Below are positions 26,002 to 34,766 of a stretch of DNA of 64,000 nt, one piece after another. The first letter of the stretch is position 1; each line of letters opens with the position of its first letter. The notes beneath the pieces are model-generated. The model was not told where the DNA came from. It worked only from the letters and a program-made list of their open reading frames with translations, and made no database searches. The DNA comes from Alteromonas halophila (GTDB lineage: Bacteria; Pseudomonadota; Gammaproteobacteria; Enterobacterales; Alteromonadaceae). The translations under genes were made by a program, and so were the position numbers. The stretch is taken from positions 6,494 through 70,493 of the forward strand of contig NZ_BMXP01000012.1 of NCBI RefSeq assembly GCF_014651815.1, in the 5' to 3' direction.

Positions 26002-27771
26002 ATGCGTTCAACCTTAGCCACGCAGACGCGTGCTTTTGCAGGCGCCGTACTCTGCCTGTTGCTCATCACGTCACCGGTTACTCAGGCACAAACCAGTGAG
26101 AGGGAAGACAGAGAGCCGGAGGCCGCCACTGGCTTTGACCGGAAATCGGCGTTCACAGCCGATGAGTTTATGGTGGTCGCAGCGAACCCTTATGCAAGCT
26201 GGACTGGCAAGCGGGTGATAGAGCAGGGCGGCAGTGCCATTGACGCTGCCGTAGCGATTCAGGCCATGCTGTCACTGGTTGAACCACAGTCCTCCGGGAT
26301 CGGCGGCGGCGCGTTTATTCTGTACTGGGACAATGAGAATAAAGTTCTGCATACCTATGATGGGCGGGAGATGGCTCCTGAAGCCGTGAATGCGCATTGG
26401 TTTATGCAGGGTAACCAGCCCATGGACTGGCTGGATGCTGTGGTCGGAGGTAAGTCTGTGGGCGTTCCTGGCGCCATAAAAGCGCTGGAGGTAGCCCATC
26501 AGGACTTTGGCAGCCTGCCATGGCGCGACCTTTTCAACGATACGATTAAGCTGGCCAAAAAGGGGTTTCCGGTGTCGCCACGCCTGGCAAAGCTGGTGGC
26601 CATGGATTACCACCCCGGGCTGAAGGAGTTTGCTGCCAGTTCTACGTATTTTTTCCCCGGCGGTATGCCGCTGAAAGAAGGCTATGTGCGCACCAACAGT
26701 AAGCTGGCTAAATCACTGACCGGTATTGCAGAGAATGGTAGTGACTATCTGTATACCGGGCCGCTGGCAAAAAAAATTGTCGAGGCGGTCAATGGTGCAG
26801 CGATAAATCCGGGACAGTTAAGCCTTGATGATCTGGCAAACTACAAAGTGATTAAACGTCAGCCTGTGTGTGGTGATTACCACACACGGCGGATCTGTGG
26901 CATGGCGCCGCCGAGCTCCGGCGGCATTAATGTCTTTCAAATCCTGAAGTTATTAGAAGATAAGTCGCTTAGTCAGTATGGCCCCGGCTCGGTAGAGTTT
27001 GCCCATCTGTTCACCCAGGCCAGTGCACTGACCTATGCGGATCGCGAGCGCTATGTGGCGGACACTGACTTTACAAATCTGCCGTATGCGGCACTGATTA
27101 ATCCTGCATACCTGAAACGACGCAGCGAGCTTGTCCGCACAGATCGTAAGTGGCAGCCAGCGCGCGCGGGCGCCCCGTATGCTCAGGCCCAGATAGCCAC
27201 GGGTATGTCAGGTGAACAGCCCAATACGTCGCACATATCTATTGTCGATAAGCAGGGTAATGCCGTTTCCATGACCACCAGTATCGAGTTTATGTTCGGC
27301 TCAGGGCTGATGGTCGGTGGCTTTATGCTGAATAATCAGTTAACCGACTTTTCTTTCCTGCCGACCGAACACCGCTTCCCGGTCCTTAACCGGGTTGAGC
27401 CGCATAAACGGCCGCGCAGTGCCATGAGCCCGACCATGGTGTTTGACAGTAACGGAGAGCTGGAGCTGGTGGTCGGCTCGCCCGGCGGCAGCCGGATCAT
27501 CAGTTACGTGGCACAGACGCTGATTGGGGTGCTGGATTTTAATCTGGATATACAGCAAGCCATTAATATGCCCAGGATCACTAACCGTAACGACTACACC
27601 GCGCTGGAAGCGGGCACGCCGGTCACGCAGTTAGAAGGGCCATTACGCAAACTGGGGCACAAGGTCAGGGTGCAGGATCTTAACAGCGGGTTACATGGCA
27701 TTCAGTTGAAGGATGATTCGCTGATCGGTGGTGCGGATCCGCGTCGGGAAGGTATCGCTGTGGGGCAGTAA
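26002..27771 (+). CDS. ggt: Gamma-glutamyltransferase (periplasmic)
   Basis: A 589-residue Ntn-hydrolase precursor that cleaves gamma-glutamyl bonds of glutathione in the periplasm and self-processes into two chains. A signal peptide ends near TQAQ (about residue 30). The autoprocessing/catalytic threonine is T409 (PNTSHISIVDKQGNAVS), giving a large subunit of about 380 residues and a small one of 181. SMSPT-like SAMSPTMVFD and GSPGGSRII form the substrate-binding loops. Length and motifs fit the E. coli enzyme. Only 8 bases separate it from the enoyl-CoA hydratase gene. Confidence 0.94.
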   Translation: MRSTLATQTRAFAGAVLCLLLITSPVTQAQTSEREDREPEAATGFDRKSAFTADEFMVVAANPYASWTGKRVIEQGGSAIDAAVAIQAMLSLVEPQSSGIGGGAFILYWDNENKVLHTYDGREMAPEAVNAHWFMQGNQPMDWLDAVVGGKSVGVPGAIKALEVAHQDFGSLPWRDLFNDTIKLAKKGFPVSPRLAKLVAMDYHPGLKEFAASSTYFFPGGMPLKEGYVRTNSKLAKSLTGIAENGSDYLYTGPLAKKIVEAVNGAAINPGQLSLDDLANYKVIKRQPVCGDYHTRRICGMAPPSSGGINVFQILKLLEDKSLSQYGPGSVEFAHLFTQASALTYADRERYVADTDFTNLPYAALINPAYLKRRSELVRTDRKWQPARAGAPYAQAQIATGMSGEQPNTSHISIVDKQGNAVSMTTSIEFMFGSGLMVGGFMLNNQLTDFSFLPTEHRFPVLNRVEPHKRPRSAMSPTMVFDSNGELELVVGSPGGSRIISYVAQTLIGVLDFNLDIQQAINMPRITNRNDYTALEAGTPVTQLEGPLRKLGHKVRVQDLNSGLHGIQLKDDSLIGGADPRREGIAVGQ

Positions 27772-27795
27772 GCCCCACGTTTACTGCATCGCTTC

Positions 27796-28260
27796 TTACA
27801 GAAAATGGTCAGGGTGGATTTTGGCAACTTTCCAGTCGCCTTTTTCCCTGACCAGATCCAGACTGCGGATATCTTCTATCTTATCCTCACCGTACGTGCC
27901 ACTAAGAAACAGGGTGATTGTGGCCTTTTCGGCATATTCGCTGCGTGCGACCCGGTTACTTTCCTGCGGTTTAATGTCCACGGTATCATATTTAAGATCA
28001 AGTAAGTGGCGCTGAACATTGCGGTTGGTGTGGTAGTTAGTAAGAATACGACCAAGACGTTCGGTGCTAAGGGCAATGGCCGAATCCAGCGTGGGTTCAG
28101 CATAAATTCCTCGCATAAACCGCACCGCCGTATACTCCGGTGAGCCCTCATCCAGCATGCCGTAACGGCCAAGACGTTCTTCCTTTTCCTGCTTCTCACA
28201 GCCGCTGATGACAAGCAACAGCATTAGCAGCAATGACGCGATGGGTTGGTTTTTTTGCAT
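27796..28260 (-). CDS. Small lipoprotein of unknown function
   Basis: 154 residues with a lipoprotein signal (LLLMLLLVISGC, lipidated C21). A charged segment (EKQEKEERLGRYG) follows, then a compact domain ending DLVREKGDWKVAKIHPDHF, which resembles the last strands of an NTF2/SnoaL-like or DUF4878-like fold. I cannot assign a family with confidence. It is convergent with ggt. No operon partner. Confidence 0.78.
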   Translation of the reverse strand: MQKNQPIASLLLMLLLVISGCEKQEKEERLGRYGMLDEGSPEYTAVRFMRGIYAEPTLDSAIALSTERLGRILTNYHTNRNVQRHLLDLKYDTVDIKPQESNRVARSEYAEKATITLFLSGTYGEDKIEDIRSLDLVREKGDWKVAKIHPDHFL

Positions 28261-28333
28261 AGTGTGAATAAGGGCAATGCCCGGTCAGAATTAATTGCGC
28301 TAAGACTACCACTCAAGCTATCTGATTTTCAAA

Positions 28334-28360
28334 ATAAAAAAGCGAGGCATGGCCTCGCTT
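28334..28360 (-). terminator. Terminator of cysK
   Basis: A 9-bp stem AAGCGAGGC / GCCTCGCTT (28340-28348, 28352-28360) with a 3-base loop. Read on the minus strand it is followed by TTTTTTATTTT. Confidence 0.9.
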
Positions 28361-28386
28361 TGTCTGCTATTTGAAGCGCTATAACT

Positions 28387-29352
28387 TTACTGCACTTCTT
28401 CCTGGTCCGAAAATTCACCGGCAAACAACGGGCTGCTGAGATACCGCTCGGTACCACTGGCCAGCAGGACCACGACAGTTTTGTCTTTGTTTTCCGGACG
28501 CTCTATGAAGCGCTTAGCGGCTACTACTGCAGCACCAGATGAAATACCGGCCAGAATACCTTCTTCTTTCATCAGACGGTGACACATTTCCATGCATTCT
28601 TCATTGGTGACCTGTTCAACCTCATCCACCATATCAAGATCCAGGTTGCCGGGAATAAAGCCCGCACCAATCCCCTGAATTTTATGTGGACCTGGGGTAA
28701 GTTCTTCACCATTTTTAGCTTGCGTAATAACCGGTGAATCAGTCGGTTCAACGGCAACCGAGGTGATGGCCTTACCTTTGGTATTCTTGATATAGCGACT
28801 TACACCAGTGATGGTGCCGCCTGTACCAACACCTGCAACAAAGGCATCAATGCTTCCGTCGGTATCCTCCCAGATTTCCGGGCCGGTGGTTTTTTCATGG
28901 ATGGCAGGGTTAGCCGGGTTGTCGAACTGTTGAAGCAGCACGTACTTATCCGGGTTACTATCGACAATTTCCTGTGCCGCCGCGACAGCGCCTTTCATGC
29001 CCTTGGGGGCTTCAGTCAGCACCAGGTTGGCGCCAAGGGCTTTAAGCAATTTACGACGTTCAAGACTCATGCTGCTGGGCATGGTCAGGGTCAGCTTGTA
29101 GCCGCGAGAGGCCGCGACAAAGGCAAGGGCAATACCGGTATTACCGCTGGTTGGCTCAACAATTTCCTTGCCTTCGGTGAGCACGCCACGTTGCTCTGCG
29201 TCCCAGATCATGCTTGCGCCAATCCGGCACTTTACACTGAAACTGGGGTTACGGGATTCCATTTTCGCATAAACATTGCCGCCTGTTACGCGGTTTAACT
29301 TAACCAGTGGCGTATGGCCAATTGACAGCGAATTGTCGTCGTATACTTGCAT
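28387..29352 (-). CDS. cysK: Cysteine synthase A (O-acetylserine sulfhydrylase)
   Basis: A 321-residue PLP enzyme making cysteine from O-acetylserine and sulfide in the cytoplasm. The PLP lysine is K41 ([14 protein letters not shown]), the acetylserine-binding loop is [11 protein letters not shown], and the glycine-rich phosphate loop is [10 protein letters not shown]. Family length is about 320. The C-terminal end lacks an obvious SAT-binding anomaly. It sits alone between a terminator and a ~210-base upstream region shared with the MoxR gene. Confidence 0.95.
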   Translation of the reverse strand: MQVYDDNSLSIGHTPLVKLNRVTGGNVYAKMESRNPSFSVKCRIGASMIWDAEQRGVLTEGKEIVEPTSGNTGIALAFVAASRGYKLTLTMPSSMSLERRKLLKALGANLVLTEAPKGMKGAVAAAQEIVDSNPDKYVLLQQFDNPANPAIHEKTTGPEIWEDTDGSIDAFVAGVGTGGTITGVSRYIKNTKGKAITSVAVEPTDSPVITQAKNGEELTPGPHKIQGIGAGFIPGNLDLDMVDEVEQVTNEECMEMCHRLMKEEGILAGISSGAAVVAAKRFIERPENKDKTVVVLLASGTERYLSSPLFAGEFSDQEEVQ

Positions 29353-29562
29353 GATTCATCCTTACTCGTTTATCTACCCCTAAATCTGGGTGCGAACGGT
29401 GATTCTTCAACCCGTGCCAGTATAATAGCTAACTATTCACAACCTGAATTGGGGTACTTGTATTAACCCTTATATGATTGGTCTGAAATGCGAAAATGAA
29501 AAGTCTTTTTTCGCTATATGTTATGGTTATTTTAAACAGAAAATCTTCCCTAAGGAGAACTG

Positions 29563-30399
29563 ATGGCTTTTGATGGTACGTCGAATTACATTGCGACCAA
29601 GGAACTGCGACTGGCGGTAAACGCGGCAATGACACTGGAACGCCCTTTATTAATCAAGGGCGAGCCGGGCACCGGCAAAACCATGCTGGCTGAAGAGCTG
29701 GCAACAAGCCTGAATACCGAGCTTATCCCCTGGCATATCAAGTCGACGACCAAAGCGCAGCAGGGCCTGTACGAATACGACGCTGTATCTCGGCTGCGTG
29801 ATTCGCAGCTGGGTGATGATCGGGTACACGATATTTCAAACTACATTGTTAAAGGTAAGCTGTGGCAAGCCTTTGAGGCAACCGAGCGCCCAGTGCTGCT
29901 GATTGATGAAATCGACAAAGCCGATATAGAGTTTCCAAACGATTTATTGCTGGAGCTCGATAAGATGGAGTTTTTTGTATACGAAACACAGCAGCAGATC
30001 GTCGCCAGGCAACGGCCCATCGTCATTATCACCTCCAACAATGAGAAAGAACTGCCGGATGCCTTTTTACGCCGCTGTTTTTTCCACTACATCCAGTTCC
30101 CAACGCCGGATGAAATGCGTGACATTGTCGATGTTCACTTTCCAAACCTTAAAAAGCAGTTGCTTGACAGTGCGCTGAACGCGTTCTTTGAAGTCCGTGA
30201 GGTACCGGGGCTCAAGAAAAAGCCGTCTACGTCAGAACTGATTGACTGGCTGAAGCTGCTGGTGGCAGAAGATATTCCCCCCGAGGCCCTGCACGATAAA
30301 GAGGGTAAAACGGCGATCCCGCCACTCTATGGCGCATTGCTGAAAAACGAACAGGACATTCACCTGTTTGAAAAACTGGTGTTCATGGCCCGTCGCTAA
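29563..30399 (+). CDS. MoxR-family AAA+ ATPase (CoxD-like)
   Basis: A 278-residue ATPase. Walker A is G33-T40 (GEPGTGKT), Walker B is LLIDEIDK (112-119), and an arginine-finger region DAFLRRCFFHY is present. MoxR proteins work as chaperone-like ATPases together with VWA proteins; in carboxydotrophs CoxD helps mature the Mo/Cu site of CO dehydrogenase. AAGGAGAA precedes the ATG. Its stop overlaps the VWA gene start (TAATG), fixing the pair as partners. Confidence 0.92.
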   Translation: MAFDGTSNYIATKELRLAVNAAMTLERPLLIKGEPGTGKTMLAEELATSLNTELIPWHIKSTTKAQQGLYEYDAVSRLRDSQLGDDRVHDISNYIVKGKLWQAFEATERPVLLIDEIDKADIEFPNDLLLELDKMEFFVYETQQQIVARQRPIVIITSNNEKELPDAFLRRCFFHYIQFPTPDEMRDIVDVHFPNLKKQLLDSALNAFFEVREVPGLKKKPSTSELIDWLKLLVAEDIPPEALHDKEGKTAIPPLYGALLKNEQDIHLFEKLVFMARR

Positions 30400-31580
30400 T
30401 GCTGATTGATTTCTTTTTTACGCTACGCAAATACCGGCTGAAAACCAGCCTGCGCGAACTGCTGGATCTGCTGAACGCGTTGAAACATCAGGTAGTGTAC
30501 GCCGACATTGATGCGTTTTATGCCTTGTCACGCACCATTCTGGTTAAAGATGAAAGTCAGTATGACAAGTTCGACCGTGCATTTGCCGATTACTTTGAAG
30601 GTGTGTCGTCGATTGATCTGTTCGGTGAGGAGATCCCGGAAGACTGGTTACGTAAGGAACTGGAGAAGACGCTCACTGATGAGGAAAAGGCTAAACTTAA
30701 AGCAATGGGCGGTCTCGATGAGCTGATGGATACGTTAAGAAAACGCCTGGAAGAGCAGCAAAAACGCCATCAGGGCGGCAACAAGTGGATTGGCACAGGC
30801 GGCACTTCACCCTTTGGAGCCTACGGTGATAATCCCATGGGCGTACGCATCGGGCAAAAAGGCAACCGCCGTTTCTCTGCTGCCAAGGTGTGGGACAAGC
30901 GTGAGTTTCGTAACCTGTCAAGTGATGTGGAACTGGGTACCCGAAACATCAAGATGGCACTGCGTAAGTTACGCAAATTTGCCCGCACCGGTGCCAGTGA
31001 AGAACTCGACATGCCAACTACCATTGGTGAAACTGCCCGCAAAGGCGGAATGCTGGACATCCACATGACGCCAGAGCGCCATAACGCGGTTAAAGTGCTG
31101 ATGTTTTTTGATGTCGGCGGCTCAATGGATCCTTACATCAAAACCACACAGGAGCTGTTTTCAGCGGTGCACGCGGAGTTTAAATATCTTGAGTATTTTT
31201 ATTTTCACAACTGCGTGTATGAAGAGGTGTGGCAGGACAATGCGCGACGCAACACGCAGCGTATTCCGGTGTGGGATATTATTCATCGCTATGGCCCAGA
31301 CTATAAGGTTATTTTTGTGGGTGACGCGACCATGGGGCCGTATGAGATCACGTACCCGGGCGGCAGTGTCGAGCACTGGAATGAAGAGCCGGGCAGTGCC
31401 TGGATGCAGCGACTGCTTAACCATTTTGGCAAAGCCATCTGGCTGAATCCGCAGGCTGAGCAATACTGGCCGTATTATCACTCCGTCAGTATCCTAAAGG
31501 AGATAATGGGCGATCGCATGTTTCCGCTGACGCTGGAGGGATTAACTGACGGCATAGCCACACTGAGCAGGTCCAGGTGA
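30399..31580 (+). CDS. CoxE-like VWA-domain protein
   Basis: A 393-residue cytoplasmic protein, partner of the MoxR ATPase. The N-terminal half (about 1-200) is helical and charged. The C-terminal half is a von Willebrand A fold with a degenerate MIDAS: FFDVGGSMD, D238-V-G-G-S242, so the first Ser of DxSxS is Gly. I recall this substitution as usual in the CoxE-like family. The start overlaps the MoxR stop by one base. The end overlaps the nucleotidyltransferase start (GTGA). Its client protein is not evident. Confidence 0.9.
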   Translation: MLIDFFFTLRKYRLKTSLRELLDLLNALKHQVVYADIDAFYALSRTILVKDESQYDKFDRAFADYFEGVSSIDLFGEEIPEDWLRKELEKTLTDEEKAKLKAMGGLDELMDTLRKRLEEQQKRHQGGNKWIGTGGTSPFGAYGDNPMGVRIGQKGNRRFSAAKVWDKREFRNLSSDVELGTRNIKMALRKLRKFARTGASEELDMPTTIGETARKGGMLDIHMTPERHNAVKVLMFFDVGGSMDPYIKTTQELFSAVHAEFKYLEYFYFHNCVYEEVWQDNARRNTQRIPVWDIIHRYGPDYKVIFVGDATMGPYEITYPGGSVEHWNEEPGSAWMQRLLNHFGKAIWLNPQAEQYWPYYHSVSILKEIMGDRMFPLTLEGLTDGIATLSRSR

Positions 31581-32185
31581 CCCCACGGGCGCTGGTGCTG
31601 GCGGGTGGGGCTGGTAGCCGCTACACGACAGGCAATAAGCTGCTGAGCAAACGTGCAGACGGTACCCTGCTGCTCGCTCATGTGATCAAAGCGCTGACAC
31701 CGCTGGTAAACGACACGCTGGTCGTCACCGGGAAATGGCATGAGGAGCTGCAGGGCATACTGAATTCGCTGCCGGTTCGTGTCAGCTACAACGGTCACTG
31801 GCAGGGCGGTATGGGTTTTTCTCTGGCTCATGGCATAAAGGAGATTACGCAGGCATGGCCAGACACCTCACACGTACTGGTGTGTGTCGGTGATTTGCCG
31901 GCCATCAGTACTGCGTCAGTACAACCGTTGCTTGACGCAGCGAGACGTTCGCCGGGTATGATCATTGCCAGTCGCTGGCACAACGCCGAAGGGGTGCCGG
32001 CGGTGTTTCCTGAATCCTGCTTTGCCGAACTGCGCAGTCTGCGTGGGGACAGTGGCGCAGGGCGCATAATCAAACGTACGCTGGCGTTGTCACCACCGCA
32101 ATGTCGGGCTGTGCCACATGCCGAGGCCGGCTGGGATATAGACACAGAAGATGACTGGCAGCGTACTCCCTCTTCACTCCCTTGA
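31577..32185 (+). CDS. MobA/MocA-like nucleotidyltransferase
   Basis: A 202-residue GT-A-fold NTP transferase with a GTG start overlapping the previous stop. The nucleotide-binding loop reads LVLAGGAGSRYTTGNKLL, a variant of LAAGxSxRxGxxK, and VCVGDLPAIS carries the metal-binding aspartate. ETEDDW-like DTEDDWQRT ends the domain. MocA/MobA add CMP or GMP to molybdopterin, which would match the CoxD/CoxE-like neighbours. Alternatively it could activate another phosphorylated substrate. No molybdoenzyme structural gene is in the window. Confidence 0.85.
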   Translation: MTPRALVLAGGAGSRYTTGNKLLSKRADGTLLLAHVIKALTPLVNDTLVVTGKWHEELQGILNSLPVRVSYNGHWQGGMGFSLAHGIKEITQAWPDTSHVLVCVGDLPAISTASVQPLLDAARRSPGMIIASRWHNAEGVPAVFPESCFAELRSLRGDSGAGRIIKRTLALSPPQCRAVPHAEAGWDIDTEDDWQRTPSSLP

Positions 32186-32226
32186 TATTTGCGTGTTTGC
32201 TCCCACTTATTCTGTTACCTGAACTT

Positions 32227-32270
32227 AAGCGTCGAATAAGTCACTGTCTGCTAAGTAGTATTCGACGCTT
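32227..32270. repeat. Perfect 12-bp inverted repeat downstream of the MobA-like gene
   Basis: AAGCGTCGAATA (32227-32238) and TATTCGACGCTT (32259-32270) are exact reverse complements separated by 20 bases. There is no T-run on either side, so it is not a standard terminator; it could be an operator, an mRNA-stabilising hairpin or a REP-like element. Confidence 0.75.
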
Positions 32271-32336
32271 GTTTAACAGCTAAGCGCCGCCAGACGGCAC
32301 CTGGTCATCCCCGCTACTTATGTGCCGGAGTCACGC

Positions 32337-32999
32337 ATGCAGTCAATCAGTCTTAAACACGCAATCGTTATCAGTGTCTGCGCAGTTTCCGCGTTGTGGG
32401 TGATTCAGTCGGCTGGCGTGTTATTCAGTCTGCCGCTTAATATGCTGGGAGTTGTGCCCTGGGCGTGGGAGCGCAGTTACGGCATTTTAACCTCGCCGTT
32501 GGTGCATGGCTCGTATGAACACTTATTTCACAATACTCTGCCCCTGATTGTACTGGGCTCCATGTTACTTTATGGCTACCCAAGCAGCCGCAACAAAGTA
32601 TTGCTTAGTGCCTGGCTATGCTCCGGGGTTGGCGTGTTTCTGTTTGGCCGGGACTCTGTGCATATTGGTGCGAGCGGCATCAGCCATGGCCTGTTTTTCT
32701 TTTTATTCGTCGTCAGTATTCTGCGTCGCGATAAACGCTCGGTCGCGCTTATGATGATTGCCTTTTTTATGTACGGGGGCATGATCATGACAATATTCCC
32801 GCGCGATCCATCCATTTCCTTTGAAGCGCATTTCTTTGGTGCAGTAGGCGGTGTCGTGGCAGCATTTTTATGGTGGCGGCGCGATCCAAAGCCTGACGTT
32901 AAACGCTACAGTTGGGAAAATGAAGAAGAACTGGACGATCCTGTCATTGGCGATGCATGGAAGCAGGACGCGGATGATGAGCGCCGTGAACAACAATAA
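32337..32999 (+). CDS. Rhomboid-family intramembrane serine protease
   Basis: A 220-residue membrane protein. The ATG at 32337 is chosen because GGAG (about 32326) precedes it; a GTG 15 bases earlier is in frame. About six membrane helices are visible. The catalytic serine is S113 (HIGASGISHGLFF) and the histidine H165 (FEAHFFGAVGG). HGSYEHLFHNTLPL matches the H-x4-HN loop of rhomboids. The C-terminal tail is charged (DEERREQQ-like). It differs from the rhombosortase at 24520. The next gene begins immediately after. Confidence 0.9.
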   Translation: MQSISLKHAIVISVCAVSALWVIQSAGVLFSLPLNMLGVVPWAWERSYGILTSPLVHGSYEHLFHNTLPLIVLGSMLLYGYPSSRNKVLLSAWLCSGVGVFLFGRDSVHIGASGISHGLFFFLFVVSILRRDKRSVALMMIAFFMYGGMIMTIFPRDPSISFEAHFFGAVGGVVAAFLWWRRDPKPDVKRYSWENEEELDDPVIGDAWKQDADDERREQQ

Positions 33000-33030
33000 T
33001 AGGGCCGTCCGACAGGTCGAGGGAACAACA

Positions 33031-33969
33031 GTGCGTGCGATACTTTTTATATGGCTGGTGCTGACGGCCCCACTGACTTTGGCGGCGATGACCAAAGCGC
33101 CCGATAAGGAAACGCTGATAGAAAGGCACGAAGTCAGTTCGGTGATACAGCAGAGTATCGACAGGATCCGGCAGTATTATCTGCTTGATGAAAAGGTGCC
33201 TGACATTACCCGCGCACTTGAAGCGCGTCTGCAGGCCGGTGATTTTGATCGCCAGTTTCAGTTTGGTCATTTGCGCCAGCAACTGGAGCACCTGCTGCAT
33301 CAGGCCAGCGGTGACAATGGTTTCACTGTCCTGCAGCGGCCAGGAATAGAGAACGACCCAGCTATTCAGCCGCTGAACTACCCCGGTACAATTGAAACGC
33401 GAACTTTGTCCGATAGGGTTGGCGTAATTTCCCTTACCGGAGATATTGATTATGACCATGCCAGCGAGGACATCAGTGACGCAATGCGTGCGGTTGCTGG
33501 CTGCAGAGCACTCGTGATCGATCTTTCCAGAGTGGCGCGCGGCAGTATTACGGCAGTCCATCACATGCTAAGCCACTTTCACTCGCCGGGGGCTGTGCTG
33601 GGCGAGCTTTGTTTCGCAGGTGGCCGTACCGAGCACCTCACGGCGTCACCTGTAACTAACGCCGTCGCACCTGCAACACCGGTGTATATCGTGAATTCTG
33701 CGTTTGTGAATGGTAGTTGGGAATGGTTTTCCTATCTGTTAGGAGCGTCGGGCAACGTAACAATTGTAGGGGAACGTACGATGGGCGTCGCAGTCCTGCC
33801 CGATACCTTTGCGCTGTCCGAGCATGTAAGTCTGCGGGTTCCCCGGGCTGTCTTTGCACACCCGGTGTCGGGCGATAACTGGCATGACTGGGGCGTTGAT
33901 TCTGACTATCAGACAGACAACGCCAGCGCATTGGCGCAGGCCATCGCGCTGGCTGAAAAGAACATATAA
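33031..33969 (+). CDS. S41 (tail-specific/IRBP-like) peptidase-domain protein, exported
   Basis: 312 residues from the GTG at 33031, which has GAGGG upstream and begins a signal peptide (MRAILFIWLVLTAPLTLAA). Longer in-frame starts, for example ATG at 32974, would overlap the rhomboid gene. An N-terminal helical region (SVIQQSIDRIRQYYLLDEKVP) precedes a protease core (GVISLTGDIDYDHASEDI, ALVIDLSRVARGS). The presumed nucleophile is S229 (FVNGSWEWFSY) followed by IVGERTMG. The lysine that follows T-x-G-K in CtpA-type enzymes is absent (TMGVAVLPD). It may be an IRBP/tricorn-like S41 or inactive. Confidence 0.8.
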   Translation: MRAILFIWLVLTAPLTLAAMTKAPDKETLIERHEVSSVIQQSIDRIRQYYLLDEKVPDITRALEARLQAGDFDRQFQFGHLRQQLEHLLHQASGDNGFTVLQRPGIENDPAIQPLNYPGTIETRTLSDRVGVISLTGDIDYDHASEDISDAMRAVAGCRALVIDLSRVARGSITAVHHMLSHFHSPGAVLGELCFAGGRTEHLTASPVTNAVAPATPVYIVNSAFVNGSWEWFSYLLGASGNVTIVGERTMGVAVLPDTFALSEHVSLRVPRAVFAHPVSGDNWHDWGVDSDYQTDNASALAQAIALAEKNI

Positions 33970-34177
33970 ATTCATTGTCCTGCCATAGCCAAGGCGATAA
34001 ACCCCTTCAAAATAAGGCTTTAAGCGTGACTGTCGTATTGGTAACGTAAGGGTTACGTAGTGATGTCGTAAAGGAAAAACGGGTTTCCGGTTAGATTGTA
34101 ATACACAGGATACGGACGGGGCAGTGACTGCGTGTTCGTCATCCTGATTACGGTTGAGCCGACGAGGAAACTCTGCC

Positions 34178-34714
34178 GTGCTTGTGAAAATAAATGCAGA
34201 AAAGCTAAAGCAATTACGTGATCAGCGTTGCTGGTCACAGCAACAACTTGCCGATGTTTCAGGGTTGAGCCTGCGAACAGTTCAGCGTATTGAGGCCAGG
34301 GCGGTGGCATCCCAGGAAAGTGTTAAATGCCTGGCCGCCGTCTTTGAAACAGATACGCAGGCGTTGCTAGCTGTATCGCCCGAGCCGCATGTAGAGGTCG
34401 ATAATCACGACACTGTATGCAGGTTAAGCTCTGGCAATTGCGAGGAGGACGACAGCGTTACTCAGCGAGCAGACAAGGTAGCCAGGCGCAAAGCATTCAA
34501 AAAATTATACGTGAGCTTTGCACTGGTGTTTGTCTCTCATCTGGCCGCGTTTTTCTGTATTTTTGCCGCGTTTAATCAAAATGAGATCACTGAACACACC
34601 TTTCAGCTTCTCAAAAACACGGTTTCAGTAGCACTGGTGGTGTCTGCAATAGTGCTGTTATGGCGCGACAGGCAGTTAAAAAAGAAATATTACGGCGGCT
34701 CATCTTTGTTTTAA
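34178..34714 (+). CDS. XRE-type HTH protein with two C-terminal membrane helices
   Basis: 178 residues from the GTG at 34178, preceded by GAGGAAA at 34164-34170; an upstream TTG at 34154 lacks such a site. An XRE HTH (about residues 4-58: LKQLRDQRCWSQQQLADVSG, LSLRTVQRIE) is followed by an acidic linker. A basic stretch (ADKVARRKAFKK) and two hydrophobic helices (VSFALVFVSHLAAFFCIFAA and VSVALVVSAIVLLW) come next. It is therefore a candidate membrane-tethered transcription factor. It is followed by a small membrane protein gene 52 bases later. Confidence 0.85.
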   Translation: MLVKINAEKLKQLRDQRCWSQQQLADVSGLSLRTVQRIEARAVASQESVKCLAAVFETDTQALLAVSPEPHVEVDNHDTVCRLSSGNCEEDDSVTQRADKVARRKAFKKLYVSFALVFVSHLAAFFCIFAAFNQNEITEHTFQLLKNTVSVALVVSAIVLLWRDRQLKKKYYGGSSLF

Positions 34715-34766
34715 CCTGAATGAACGGGGGCAGTACGCACGATGCGGAGACTGCGCCGGGAGACAA

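Noticed and set aside
29563-32185. MoxR/VWA defence-like (for example ternary) system
   Set aside because: No third component with effector, nuclease or peptidase domains is linked; the nucleotidyltransferase neighbour points to cofactor maturation.
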